A stretch of DNA of 37,910 bases, from the NCBI RefSeq assembly GCF_002870125.1, contig NZ_PNEO01000028.1, positions 1 through 37,910 on the forward strand, given 5' to 3'. The DNA comes from Burkholderia sp. WAC0059 (GTDB lineage Bacteria > Pseudomonadota > Gammaproteobacteria > Burkholderiales > Burkholderiaceae). The notes under the pieces were generated by a model. It was not told the DNA's origin. It ran no database searches and saw only the letters and a program-made list of their open reading frames with translations. This document shows, piece by piece, positions 9,001 to 15,125 of the stretch; the first letter of the stretch is position 1; each line of letters opens with the position of its first letter. A program made the position numbers and the translations under genes.

Positions 9001-10764
9001 GCCCGACGAGACCGATTGCAGGCCGCCGCTGCTGACGGTCGTGCCGCCCGCGCTGCCGCCCGCGCTGATCGTCTGGCTGCCGCCCGAGAGCGTCGCGCCG
9101 CTGTCGATGCCGCCCGAGGAAATCGACAGCAAGCCGCCTGCGAATACCGTTTCGTCGTAGCCGCTGCCCGATTCGGCCAGTTCTTCCGTGCCGCCGCTGC
9201 TGATCTGGGTGCCGCTCACCGTGCCGCCACTGCCGGCGAGCTGCAGGCCGCCCGAGAGCACGATCGCGTCGACGGCGCGCCCGACCGACTCGGCTATTTG
9301 CCAGCCGCCCGAGGACACGGTCGTGCCCGAGGCCACGCCCCCGAGCACCCATTGCTTGCCGTTTCCCTTCGTGGTCGCGCCGATCGCGGTGCCGCCAGCG
9401 CTGACCGTTTGCGAGCCGCCCGCCTCGATCATCGTGCTCGTCGCGCTGCCGCCCGAGCCGATCGTCTGGCTGCCGCCCGAGATCGTCGCGCCGCTGTCCA
9501 CGCCGCCGGACTGCACCGTCTCCGAACCTCCGCTGGCGAGCTGCGCGCCGATCGACTCGCCGCCCGAGCCGACCGTCTCCGTGCCGCCGCTGTCGACCGT
9601 CGTGTCCGAGGCCGACGCCGTTCCGCCCAGCGTGCCGGCGAAATTGTCCGCGTTCCCGCCGACGTATAGATTGCCGCCGTTGTCGACCTGCGTGCCGACG
9701 GCGCTGCCGCTGTCGAGATATTCGGTCCCGCCGCCCAGAGACGCGCTGCTCGTCGTGCCGCCCCAGACGTTCAGGCTGCCGCCGGCCGAGACGGTCGTGC
9801 CGGAGGCGAGGGCGCCGGTGCGCACGATCTGCGCGCCGCCGCTGCTGACGGTTGCGCCGTTCGCCGTGCCGCCCGACGACACGTTCTGCACGGCCGAGAT
9901 GCCTTCGATCGTCGCGTCGCTGTCCGTGCCGCCGGAAATGGTTTCCTGGCCCAGGGAGAGGATCGTCGTATCCGACGCCGTACCGTCCGTCACCGTCATG
10001 ACGCCGCCGCCGCTGACCACCGTGCCGACGGTCTGGCCTGTCCCCGTTATTCTTTCCGAACCGCCGCTGCTGATCTGCGTGCCGCTTGCCGTGCCGGACA
10101 GGACGGTCTGCGAGCCGCCGCTGTAGAGGATCGTGTCGACCGATTCCCCGCTGTAGACGTCCTGGTAGCCTCCTCCGTAGACGAGCGTGTCGGCGGCGTA
10201 GCCGATGGTGGAACCGCTGTCGTGGATGGACTGGGAGCCGCCGTTGCTTAGCACCGTGCCGAGCGCGGAGCCGAACGCGATGTACTGCCAGCCGCCGCTC
10301 TCGATGAGCGAGCTGACGGCCGTGCCGCCCCAGACGGACTGCGAGCCGTACGAGCCGCTGTCGACGGTGTCGTAGCTCGAGCCGCCGCCGTACACCGTTT
10401 CCACGCCGCTCGTGGCGATCCGGGTGTCGGTCGTGGTGGCGCCGCTGTAGACGAGGATGTTGCCGCCCACCGGGGAGATGGTCGTACTGACCGCCGTGCC
10501 GCCGCTCGAAACGATCATGGTGCCGCCGGAGATCACCCCGTTCGACGTGGTGCCGAGGATGGTGAGCACTTGCCCGCTCGACGTGACGAGCCCGCTCGAC
10601 GTCACGCCCGAGCCGACGGTCTGGGCGTGGACGAGCTGGGGCGGCAGCGAGAGCGCGGTGGTGACGAATCCGCTCAATATCCACGCGAGCAGCCGCGGCA
10701 TACGCCAGCGGCGGCGGCCGAATACGCGAGTGCCATATTTGCGGCGACGGGCGAGCGGCTTCAT
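1..10764 (-). CDS. Giant AIDA-type autotransporter adhesin, 3' end outside the window
   Basis: One reading frame runs from ATG at 10764 to the window edge: 3,588 codons, with frame continuity checked at several points along its length. The first 47 residues are an extended signal peptide: a very basic stretch (residues 1-24, many Arg), a hydrophobic core beginning LLAWILSGFV, and a likely cut after VHA (Ala47). After that come short Gly/Ser/Thr/Val-rich units, loosely GGTQTVSSGGVASGTTV, repeating about every 19-24 residues. This is the strand-loop-strand repeat of AIDA-I/TibA-type passengers, which form a surface beta-helix, are often heptosylated, and mediate adhesion or aggregation. A purine-rich GGAAGAGG precedes the start. 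The C-terminal beta-barrel that would prove the type Va class is not visible, nor is a heptosyltransferase partner. No PIP box was found upstream, so co-regulation with the T3SS is not supported. Another very large secreted repeat protein is the main alternative. Confidence 0.85.
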   Translation of the reverse strand, partial: MKPLARRRKYGTRVFGRRRWRMPRLLAWILSGFVTTALSLPPQLVHAQTVGSGVTSSGLVTSSGQVLTILGTTSNGVISGGTMIVSSGGTAVSTTISPVGGNILVYSGATTTDTRIATSGVETVYGGGSSYDTVDSGSYGSQSVWGGTAVSSLIESGGWQYIAFGSALGTVLSNGGSQSIHDSGSTIGYAADTLVYGGGYQDVYSGESVDTILYSGGSQTVLSGTASGTQISSGGSERITGTGQTVGTVVSGGGVMTVTDGTASDTTILSLGQETISGGTDSDATIEGISAVQNVSSGGTANGATVSSGGAQIVRTGALASGTTVSAGGSLNVWGGTTSSASLGGGTEYLDSGSAVGTQVDNGGNLYVGGNADNFAGTLGGTASASDTTVDSGGTETVGSGGESIGAQLASGGSETVQSGGVDSGATISGGSQTIGSGGSATSTMIEAGGSQTVSAGGTAIGATTKGNGKQWVLGGVASGTTVSSGGWQIAESVGRAVDAIVLSGGLQLAGSGGTVSGTQISSGGTEELAESGSGYDETVFAGGLLSISSGGIDSGATLSGGSQTISAGGSAGGTTVSSGGLQSVSSGGAASGTIVDADGSQTVNASGNATSATVNDGGAQTVLAGGTASGTQIESGGTENLAGTGYGETVFAGGSQTIAAGGTDSGATLSGGNQTVSSGGTASGTTIDSGGMQTVSASGTADGTTIGDSGTQTVSAGGTASGTTVDSGGTQAISAGGTASGTTVDSGGTQALYGSNTISNTTIDSGGTQSVNSGATMSGQLLSGGGTQIVTASGTAIDTTVEDGGRQTVSSGGLASGTQVSSGGQENVSGNGEAETVHMGGSQTVYAGGADSGAILSGGQQTVSSGGVADGAQLEGAGSLQTIYGSASSTTIDSGGTQAVSSGGVAESTLISGGGKQEVTGSAGGTLIDSGGTQDVLTSGTASGTQVSGGGTQDVLGTASGTIVSAGGTQLLDTDGTAVSATVLSGGRQIVSSGGTDSGSTLSGGSQTIDSGGHADGTVVDAGGSQTVSAGGSATSATVNDGGTQTVLASGTASGTQIESGGTENLAGSGYGETVFTGGSQTIEAGGIDTSATLSGGSQTIDAGGNATSTTVGSGGLETVSSGGVASGATVDADGTQTVDARGVASGTQVESGGTENLAGSGYGETVLTGGSQTIEAGGVDSGALVSGGLEVVGSGGSAISTTVNDNGTQDVQAGGVVSNTVVGSSGTENLYGSGYGETVNNFGYLAVYSGGVDSGATLNYGGNELVSAGGIADDTRINSGGFQILYGSASGTVISNGGLQWVPTGGIAEDTQVSDGGVQDVLSGQSVNTQISGSSSTQLVEAGTASATTVGSGGTQIVYYRGTASGTTVLSGGQQILSSGGTDSGATLSGGSQTISASGTADGTIVSAGGSQTVLAGGTASGTQVSGGGIESLAGSGYGETVLAGGSQTVEAGGIDSGATLSGGSQTISSGGSAVDTAVSSGGMQSVASGGAASGTTVDAGGSQTVSASGSATSATVNDGGTQTVLAGGIESGTQVESGGTENLAGSGAGETVFAGGSQTVASGGIDTGATLSGGSQTISSGGTASDTTIDSAGSQTVSAGGSADGATLSGGWQTVSSGGVASGTTVDALGIQNVDSGGVASSSTIAYGGWQSVSSGAIADGTIANSGGTQAVASGGTARDTTLSGGTQGVLAGGTASGTQVESGGEEAVAGSGYGETVYAGGTQLIDSGGVDSGATLSGGSQTVRAGGLASATTVDSGGSQTIDSGGRATSATVDWDGTQTVSSGGVASGTTVDSGGGQFVDSGGVASGTVASGLQEVTAGSAVGTVVDSGGTQLVDSGGTARDTTVASGGVQDVVLSGSTASGTQVASGGEEVLADSGSGYGETVETGGTQLIGSGGIDSGATLSGGSQTILAGGAASGTTVDAGGSQTISSGGRATSATVDAGGTQSVSSGGVAVDTTVNDSGTQALYGGGIASGTIINSGGTQSINSGAVASGSVLSGGGNQDVGSGGSAVATQVDSGSEQAVLSGGVASGTDVNAGGSQTVSAGGSATDATVSGGGVQTVLAGGVASGTTVDSGGTEDLAGSGYGGTVAAGGSQTIASGGMDSGTTLDGGSQTVDAGGSATGATVDNGGVQTVSAGGVASGTTVDSGGTEDLAGSGYGETVLAGGSQTVEAGGLDSGATLSGGSQTISAGGSAVDTTVSSGGTQSVSSGGAASGTTVDAGGSQTVSVSGSATSATVNDGGTQTVLTGGIESGTQVESGGTENLAGSGAGETVFAGGSQTVESGGTDSGAMLSGGWQTVSSGAKADGTQVDSGGGQVVEAGGTVSGTQVSSGGVEALSGSGFGETIDAGGSQTVYAGGTDSRATLSGGSQTIEAGGSATSTTVSGGVQSVSSGGAALDTTVDAGGSQTIDAKGNAASTTVNDGGTQAVLAGGTVSGTQVSSGGTENLAGSGFGEAISSGGSQTIASGGVDSGATLDGGSQTVDTGGSATGTTVNDGGTQTIDAGGTADDATVSSGGTQSVAAGGTVSGTTVGSSGTETLAGDGYDETVSAGGTQIVEAGGVDSGALLDGGSQTISAGGSATSTTVSGGVQSVASGGVASDTTVDAGGTQTVGTGGTAAGTTIGSGGTEDLAGSGDDETVLSGGSQTIDAGGVDSGATLDGGSQTIGAGGSATSTTVNAGGTQSVSSGGVASDTTVNDSGTQALYGGGIASGTIINSGGTQSINSGAVASGSVLSGGGNQDVGSGGSAVATQVDSGSEQAVLSGGVASGTDVNAGGLQTVSAGGSATDTTVDSGGTEILAGTGDGGTVLAGGSQTIGSGGVASGTTLSGGTQTVADGGTASGTQIDGGSQTVSTGGSVTGTTVNAGGTQMVDAGGVASGTIIDSGGTEDLAGRGYGETVSAGGSQTIAAGGVDSGATLDGGSQTVAAGGSATGATVASGGTQMVDAGGVASGTIIDSGGTEDLAGSGYGETISAGGSQTIAAGGVDSGATLDGGSQTVDAGGNATGATVASGGVQSVDAGGVASGTIIDSGGTEDLAGTGYGETISSGGSQTIASGGVDSGATLDGGSQTVAAGGSATSVTVASGGVQSVDAGGVASGTIIDSGGTEDLAGRGYGETVSAGGSQTIAAGGVDSGATLDGGSQTVAAGGSATGATVASGGVQTVDAGGVASSTIIDSGGTEDLAGSGYGETISAGGSQTIASGGVDSGATLDGGSQTVDAGGQATSAMVDNGGVQTVAAGGVASGTIIGSGGTEDLAGTGYGETVSAGGSQTIASGGVDSGATLDGGSQTVASGGTASDTAVDAGGSQTVNAGGSASSATVNRGGVQTVSSGGVTSDTTVSSGGTEDLAGTGYDETVLAGGSQTIDAGGTDSGATLDGGSQTVDAGGSATSTTVSSGGMQTVASGGAASGTDVNAGGTQTVSAGGSAANTTVSSGGTEDLAGSGHGETVLSGGSQTITGKDSGATLDGGSQTVDAGGSATGTTVNAGGTQSVSSGGVASDTTVNDSGTQALYGGGTASGTVINSGGTQSINSGAVASGSVLSGGGNQDVGSGGSAVATQVDSGGQQAVLSGGVASGTDVNAGGT
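11..372. repeat. First of three long near-identical in-frame blocks in the adhesin gene
   Basis: The stretch beginning GCGTTCACGTCCGTGCCCGA at 11 recurs at 2429 (offset 2,418 bp) and at 4640 (offset a further 2,211 bp). Both offsets are divisible by three. Similarity extends for about 290-360 bp. These copies lie on either side of the 219-bp array, which suggests segmental duplication of large passenger blocks. Confidence 0.75.
1009..2103. repeat. 219-bp in-frame tandem array (73-residue super-repeat)
   Basis: A marker sequence (GATGATCGTG on the plus strand) recurs at 1009, 1228, 1447, 1666, 1885 and 2104, exactly 219 bp apart, giving five consecutive full units inside the adhesin gene. Each unit encodes about three AIDA-type repeats plus one distinctive segment close to GGTEDLAGSGYGET. 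The same 219-bp spacing recurs at 4312 and 4531 with a slightly different marker. The period is a multiple of three, so unit gain or loss keeps the frame. Confidence 0.85.
3905..4290. repeat. Long block nearly identical to 6077-6462
   Basis: The roughly 385-bp stretch here matches 6077-6462 at a constant offset of 2,172 bp (724 codons) with only scattered differences. More diverged relatives occur near 7500-7700 and 8790-9100. All copies are in the same frame of the giant adhesin gene. Confidence 0.75.
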
Positions 10765-11351
10765 CGGCCTCTTCCGGGCCGACCGATATGGGTCGTCGCG
10801 CTATGGGTCGTTGTCCTGCTCACGTATGCTTTTCGCCTGCCGCCAAGGTCGGACGACGAGTCGTCCGCGATTTCGTTCAGTCCGGAATGGTCTAAACGTT
10901 CGTATGACTATTTATTGCGCGGACCTGGCGCCCCCCGATCGTGCGTTGCCTGTCTGCCTGCATTCCATCTGGTGGAATTCCAGGCGCTCTCCGGATGCGT
11001 CGTGTCGTGCCGGGCGAATCCATGCATCGGCTATCACCCCATTACGTCCAACCTGCATATCGGCCCGAAAAAAACACAACTTGAGAGCCGCACATAAGAA
11101 TTGAGGTCAATTTTTGTCAAGTCGAGATTTGACGGGGTTTGGAATGAAGCGAGCGCGAGGAAAATCGGCTGGATGGCCGCAGAGCCCCATGAGGCGGGGT
11201 TTTGCGCGAGGGTGGCGAAAATAGAAAACATGAGGTTGTATTCAGAAATTGGAAATCGGATTGGAAACGATTCCCAAATCGTTTACATCGAATCGAATAA
11301 GACCTTTGAATCGTTTTTATGACGAAAGGCGGATTTTTTTAAAGCAGATGG
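10765..11351. other. Intergenic region, partly AT-rich
   Basis: This space separates the divergence-free starts and ends of the adhesin and LRR genes, both on the minus strand, so it should hold the adhesin promoter. Roughly 11034-11345 is visibly poorer in G and C than its surroundings. Short open frames exist on both strands here, but none has a convincing ribosome-binding site or a recognisable product. No PIP box was found. Confidence 0.6.
11265..11284. promoter_or_regulatory. Perfect 8-bp inverted repeat, operator-like
   Basis: AAACGATT and AATCGTTT are exact reverse complements separated by CCCA. It lies in the AT-rich intergenic region about 500 bp upstream of the adhesin start. No T-run follows on either strand, so a terminator is unlikely. 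A regulator-binding site is possible but unproven. Confidence 0.35.
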
Positions 11352-11372
11352 AAAAGCGGCGCTTGCCGCCGC
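11352..11372 (-). terminator. Probable intrinsic terminator of the LRR gene
   Basis: On the minus strand a GCGGCG / CGCCGC stem with a 5-nt loop (GCAAG) is followed by TTTT. It sits about 110 bp after the LRR stop codon. The T-run is short, so termination strength is uncertain. Confidence 0.5.
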
Positions 11373-11480
11373 GCGGATTTTTTGCGATGGCGCGAGTCGC
11401 TCGTGGCGCTGCCCGTCGGCGTGCTCTCTGGCCAGCGCTTTTTTTTGAGGCGGTTTTTCGGACGTCGGCTCTGGGGTTGC

Positions 11481-12989
11481 TCAGAGGTAGACGTTGGGAA
11501 TGTGCCCGCAGGCTTCGAAGAGCTTTTCCACGTTTTCGTCACTGAAGCGGTTGCCGCTCAGGTCGACCTCCCTGAGCGACGTCATGCTCGACAGCGCTTC
11601 GGCGAGCGTGGGCACGGCGTCGTCGCCGATCTTGTTGTCCGAGAGCTGAAGCACTTCGAGGGACGCGTTGCCCTTGACGTATTTCGCGAAGAACTTGGCG
11701 CCGGGCGTGCCGATACCGTTTTCGCGCAGATCGAGCCGTTTGAGCCGGGTATTCTCCGTGAGCGCCTCGCCGAGGTGCATCGCACCCCACGGCCCGATGT
11801 CGGCGTGGGCAAGCGTGAGCGTTTCGAGAGCACAGGGCGCGGTGTCGGCTCCGGTCGCCGGCGCCGCGAACGCGTCGTGTCCGGGGGCGTTCCCGCTGGC
11901 GGACGCACGCGCTTCGGGCGGGTTGTCGCGGCTGCCGAGCGCGATGGCGAGCGCGAGCGCGCCGGCAACGCCGACTTTGTTGCCGCTCAGGTCGAGCGTC
12001 TTGATGTGGCCCGACACGAGGGCCCGGGCCAGCGCTTCCACGCCGTCCTCGCCGATCCGGTTGCCGCTCAGGTCGAGCGTCTCGACACGGCTCAGTACGA
12101 GTGCCTGGGCCAGCGCCTCCGCGCCTTCGTCGCCGATCAGGTTCTCGCTCAGGTCGAGGTGCTGAAGTTCGCTCGCATCGATCCGTTCGTCGCTGTTCGC
12201 GGTCGGCTCGAGCGCATGGGCGATCGCGATCGCGCCCTCGTCGCCGGTCCTGGTGCTCCTCAGCGAGAGCGAGCGGAGTGTCGGGTAATCGGGCAGCAGC
12301 GCGGCGATCGCGGCCGTGCCCTTGTCGCGCAGGTAGTTGTGGTCGAGCCGCAGCCACGTCAGCGTGGGCTCGGCCTGCTTCTGGAGGCCCTGTGCCAGAT
12401 ACCTCGCGTTTTGCGCGTCGAGGTTGTTCGTGGCGAGATCGAGCCGCTCAAGCCCCCTGTTTTGCGCGAGCCCTTCCCCGAGGTACTGGACGCCATGGGT
12501 GTCGAGGCTGTTCTGGCTCAGGTCGAGCGACTTCAGCGCGTGGTTGACGCTGAGCATTTTGGCGACCGACTCGACGCCTTCCCAGCCGATCTGCCTGCCG
12601 GTCAGGCTCAACTGCGGCGCATCGGGCGGATCGAGACGCCAGGCGGGGGCCTTCGACTGCGTCAGCAGGGGCCGCGCTTCGGCAGTTTTGACGGGTGCGG
12701 CGGCTTCCGTCCGTGTGCGCGAGGCAAAGACGCTGATGCTGGCCGCCGTGCTGAACTGGCCGACCAGCGACCGGCCGGTGCGCCAGGCGGTCTGCGCGAG
12801 GTCGTTGCGGGGGACGGCGGCGAGCCTGGCCAGCAGGCCTGCCGCCTGGCCCCGCGCGGCGGGCTTGCGCGCCTGCGCGCCCGATTTGGACGGAGCGCCC
12901 GGCTGTTGCGGGGCTGCCGGATCGTTCGGACGGAGCGGCTCCGTCTCGACGTTGCGGGATGCGGGGAGAAAATTCGGGAACGAGGACAT
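11481..12989 (-). CDS. Leucine-rich-repeat protein, candidate type III effector
   Basis: The protein has 502 residues from ATG at 12989; an in-frame GTG at 13007 would add six. Neither start has a clear Shine-Dalgarno. Residues 1 to about 120 are Pro/Ala/Arg-rich and probably disordered, as expected for a secretion signal region. From about residue 125 to the end there are roughly 12 ribonuclease-inhibitor-type LRRs of about 28 residues, typified by LDLSGNRIGEDGVEALARAL. No membrane segment or cleavable signal peptide is seen, so an ordinary Sec-exported surface protein is unlikely. A perfect PIP box lies 71-94 bp upstream of the ATG, which suggests expression with the T3SS. Residues 51-78 resemble the helical core of an F-box, so a GALA-like effector is possible but unproven. 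The LRR assignment is firm; the effector role is inferred. Confidence 0.85.
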   Translation of the reverse strand: MSSFPNFLPASRNVETEPLRPNDPAAPQQPGAPSKSGAQARKPAARGQAAGLLARLAAVPRNDLAQTAWRTGRSLVGQFSTAASISVFASRTRTEAAAPVKTAEARPLLTQSKAPAWRLDPPDAPQLSLTGRQIGWEGVESVAKMLSVNHALKSLDLSQNSLDTHGVQYLGEGLAQNRGLERLDLATNNLDAQNARYLAQGLQKQAEPTLTWLRLDHNYLRDKGTAAIAALLPDYPTLRSLSLRSTRTGDEGAIAIAHALEPTANSDERIDASELQHLDLSENLIGDEGAEALAQALVLSRVETLDLSGNRIGEDGVEALARALVSGHIKTLDLSGNKVGVAGALALAIALGSRDNPPEARASASGNAPGHDAFAAPATGADTAPCALETLTLAHADIGPWGAMHLGEALTENTRLKRLDLRENGIGTPGAKFFAKYVKGNASLEVLQLSDNKIGDDAVPTLAEALSSMTSLREVDLSGNRFSDENVEKLFEACGHIPNVYL

Positions 12990-13021
12990 CGCGGTCGGCA
13001 CGGACACGGACGGGATAGCCT

Positions 13022-13083
13022 ATTGTTGGCTTCCTGGCCCGAGGCCGCCGCTTCGCGCGCGAAGTTCCGGCCATTGACGCGAA
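13022..13083 (-). promoter_or_regulatory. PIP box (hrpII box) upstream of the LRR gene
   Basis: Minus strand 13083-13060 reads TTCGC-N15-TTCGC, a perfect plant-inducible-promoter box bound by HrpX/HrpB-type AraC regulators. At the canonical 32-nt spacing lies AACAAT (13027-13022), which misses the YANNNT -10 consensus only at its first base. A full match, TAGGCT, occurs at 37 nt. The box is exact; the -10 assignment is weaker than for the core operons. Confidence 0.7.
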
Positions 13084-13092
13084 GCGTATGCG

Positions 13093-13122
13093 GGGCGGGG
13101 CTTGCGGGAGTCCGCCCCGCCC
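13093..13122. other. GC-rich stem-loop after gntP
   Basis: GGGCGGGGC at 13093-13101 pairs exactly with GCCCCGCCC at 13114-13122 across a 12-nt loop. It lies 11 bp past the gntP stop and before the LRR PIP box. No T-run follows on the minus strand, so it may insulate or stabilise the gntP transcript rather than act as a classic terminator. Confidence 0.4.
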
Positions 13123-13132
13123 TCGCGTCAAT

Positions 13133-14518
13133 TCAACTCAGCACGCTCCAGAGCGCGAGCGTGAGCACGAGCCCGACGACCGACACGATGGTTTGCAGGA
13201 CCGACCACACCATCACGGTCTGCTTGAGTTCGAGGCCGAAGTACTCGCGCACCATCCAGAAGCCCGCGTCGTTCACGTGGCAGAAGAACACCGAACCCGC
13301 GCCGATGGCGAGCGCCATCAGCGAGTTGTGGGTCGCGCTCAGGCCCACGACGACGGGCGCGACGATGCCGGCCGTCGTCGTCGTGGCGACCGTGGCCGAG
13401 CCCGTCGCCTGGCGCAGCGCGACGGCGATGAGCCAGGCCAGCAGGATGAGCGGCATGTGGGCGCCGCTCGCGATCTTGCTGACGGTGTTGCTGATGCCGG
13501 CCACGACGAGCGTCTGCTCGAGGCCGCCGCCCGCGCCGATCGTGAGCAGCAGCACGGCGATGGGCGGCAGGCTCTTGCGCAGGATGCCGCTCACGCGCTC
13601 GCGCGCCATGCCCTGGCCCCAGCCCAGCGTCAGGATCGCGAACAGCACCGTGAGGCCGAGCGCGACGATCGGCTCGCCGAGGAATTCGAGCGTGCCGTAA
13701 AGGAACGTGTCGTGTGCGAGCAGCAGCGTGGCGACGGTGCGGCCGAGCATCAGGATGGCCGGCAGCAGGATGGTGAAGAGCGCGAGCCGGAACGACGGCA
13801 GCGCGTCCTCGTTCTGCGCCGGCTGCTGTTCGGTGTACATCTGGCCGAGCTCGTGCTGCGCGCCGAGCTTGATGCGCGGCGCGAGCCAGATGCCGTAGAG
13901 CGGGCCGGCCAGCACCACGGCGGGAATCGCGACGACGAGGCCGAGCAGCATGGTCAGGCCGAGGTCGGCGTGCAGCGCGCTGACGGCGATGAGCGGACCC
14001 GGGTGCGGCGGCAGCAGCGCGTGCAGCGTCGTCATCCCGCCGAGCGCGGGAATGGCGATGCGCAGGAGCGGCTGGCCCGAGCGCCTGGCCATGACGAAGA
14101 TGATCGGCACCATCATCACGAGCCCGACTTCGAAGAAGAGCGGCAGGCCGATGATGACGGCGCCGAGCGTCATGGCCCACGGCAGCATGCGCGGGCTCGA
14201 ATAGCCGAGCAGCGTCGAGACGAGCCGTTCGGCCGCGCCTGATTCGGCCATCAGCGCGCCGAGCATGGCGCCGAGCGCGATGATGAGGCCCACGTTGCCG
14301 AGCAGGCCGCCCGCGCCCTTGCTGAAGGCCCCCGCGATCGAGCCGAGCGGCAGGCCCGCCGCCGCGCCCGCGGCGAACGTGCCGACGAGGATCGACAGGA
14401 ACGGGGCGAGCTTCAGGACGCTGATGAAGGCGATGATGACGGCAAGACCGAGCAGGCACGAGAGAATGAGGCGCGTGTCGTGAAAGGACCACGGCGCGAG
14501 GGTCGAAGGCAGATGCAT
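13133..14518 (-). CDS. gntP: GntP-family gluconate permease
   Basis: This 461-residue inner-membrane protein matches the usual length (about 440-460) and pattern of the GntP gluconate:H+ symporter family. Hydrophobic segments run throughout. Family-typical stretches include GLPLFFEVGLVMMVPI near residue 125 and ALLPPHPGPL near residue 165. It should import gluconate or a related sugar acid. ATG at 14518 is preceded by AGGAAA at good spacing. It diverges from eutB across 607 bp. No gntK or gntR neighbour is visible, so the real substrate could be another hydroxy-acid such as a glycerate or idonate relative. Confidence 0.88.
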   Translation of the reverse strand: MHLPSTLAPWSFHDTRLILSCLLGLAVIIAFISVLKLAPFLSILVGTFAAGAAAGLPLGSIAGAFSKGAGGLLGNVGLIIALGAMLGALMAESGAAERLVSTLLGYSSPRMLPWAMTLGAVIIGLPLFFEVGLVMMVPIIFVMARRSGQPLLRIAIPALGGMTTLHALLPPHPGPLIAVSALHADLGLTMLLGLVVAIPAVVLAGPLYGIWLAPRIKLGAQHELGQMYTEQQPAQNEDALPSFRLALFTILLPAILMLGRTVATLLLAHDTFLYGTLEFLGEPIVALGLTVLFAILTLGWGQGMARERVSGILRKSLPPIAVLLLTIGAGGGLEQTLVVAGISNTVSKIASGAHMPLILLAWLIAVALRQATGSATVATTTTAGIVAPVVVGLSATHNSLMALAIGAGSVFFCHVNDAGFWMVREYFGLELKQTVMVWSVLQTIVSVVGLVLTLALWSVLS

Positions 14519-15125
14519 GAAGTTTCCTGGTGGCGAATCCTGTAACGGGTGCGGTTGCGGGTCGACGGGCCCGCGCGGGCAAGGCGCGGGCGTTCCGTGT
14601 TCTCGTCGTTGTGTCGGCCGTCGTGCCCCCCGTTGCGTGCGATGATCGGGACGCGCGCGAGGGAGGCGGGGCGTCTCGACCGCCGGGTGGGCGGGCCGTT
14701 TCGTTGCGTCCCTGCGGCCGGGGCCGGGCAGGCAGCCAGCATTTTAGCGACATGGGCCGGAAACGGCGGGCGATATCTGCACGACGGCGCCGGATAATCG
14801 GGATCGCGGACCGCGCGGCGGGCGGCGGATGCCGGCCGGCCAGGCGCAGAGCCGCGCCCCGCGCGGGCTGGCGATGCGGCCCCGCAGCGGACCGGCCGAC
14901 CCGGCCGATTAGCCCGTTATCCGGCCGTCGGTCATGTCCGGGTCACGTCCGGGTCATATCCCGTTCATTCCCGGCCGTCGCCGGGCCGGCGCGATGGCGG
15001 CCGGATTTATGTCCCCGTACCATCGACGCAAGCCGGGCGGGCACCGGGTTTGCGCCGCGTCCGGCGCCGCCGCGTGGGCGCGATCGTCGTCGGCGGCGCG
15101 CAACGGAGGTTCGGGAGGCACGACG
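14519..15125. other. Divergent intergenic region between gntP and eutB
   Basis: No gene is supported here. The only notable element is the phased direct-repeat array at 14931-14974. Promoters for both flanking genes must lie in this interval, but no clear sigma-70 hexamer pair stands out in the GC-rich sequence. Confidence 0.6.
14931..14974. promoter_or_regulatory. Four phased 11-bp direct repeats upstream of eutB
   Basis: GTCATGTCCGG, GTCACGTCCGG and GTCATATCCCG lie end to end at 14931, 14942 and 14953. A weaker fourth copy, TTCATTCCCGG, follows at 14964. The 11-bp period is about one helical turn, placing all copies on one DNA face, as in activator-binding iterons. The array ends about 150 bp before the eutB ATG. 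The regulator is unknown. Confidence 0.5.

Noticed and set aside
1..10684. Very long open frames on both strands inside the adhesin gene, including Arg/Gly/His-rich ones of 660 to over 1,000 codons
   Set aside because: They are out-of-frame or antisense readings of a GC-rich repetitive gene. Only the minus-strand frame starting at 10764 gives a signal peptide and AIDA-type repeats.
1..10700. Regular direct repeats that might suggest a CRISPR array
   Set aside because: Repeats lack unique spacers of constant size, all periods are multiples of three, and they encode a coherent repeat protein.
11034..11322. Small open frames on both strands in the AT-rich gap
   Set aside because: No ribosome-binding sites, no recognisable motifs and overlapping opposite frames.
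14934..15125. Upstream extension of the eutB frame
   Set aside because: The extension is basic and unlike EutB; ATG 15126 has GGAGG upstream and gives the family length.
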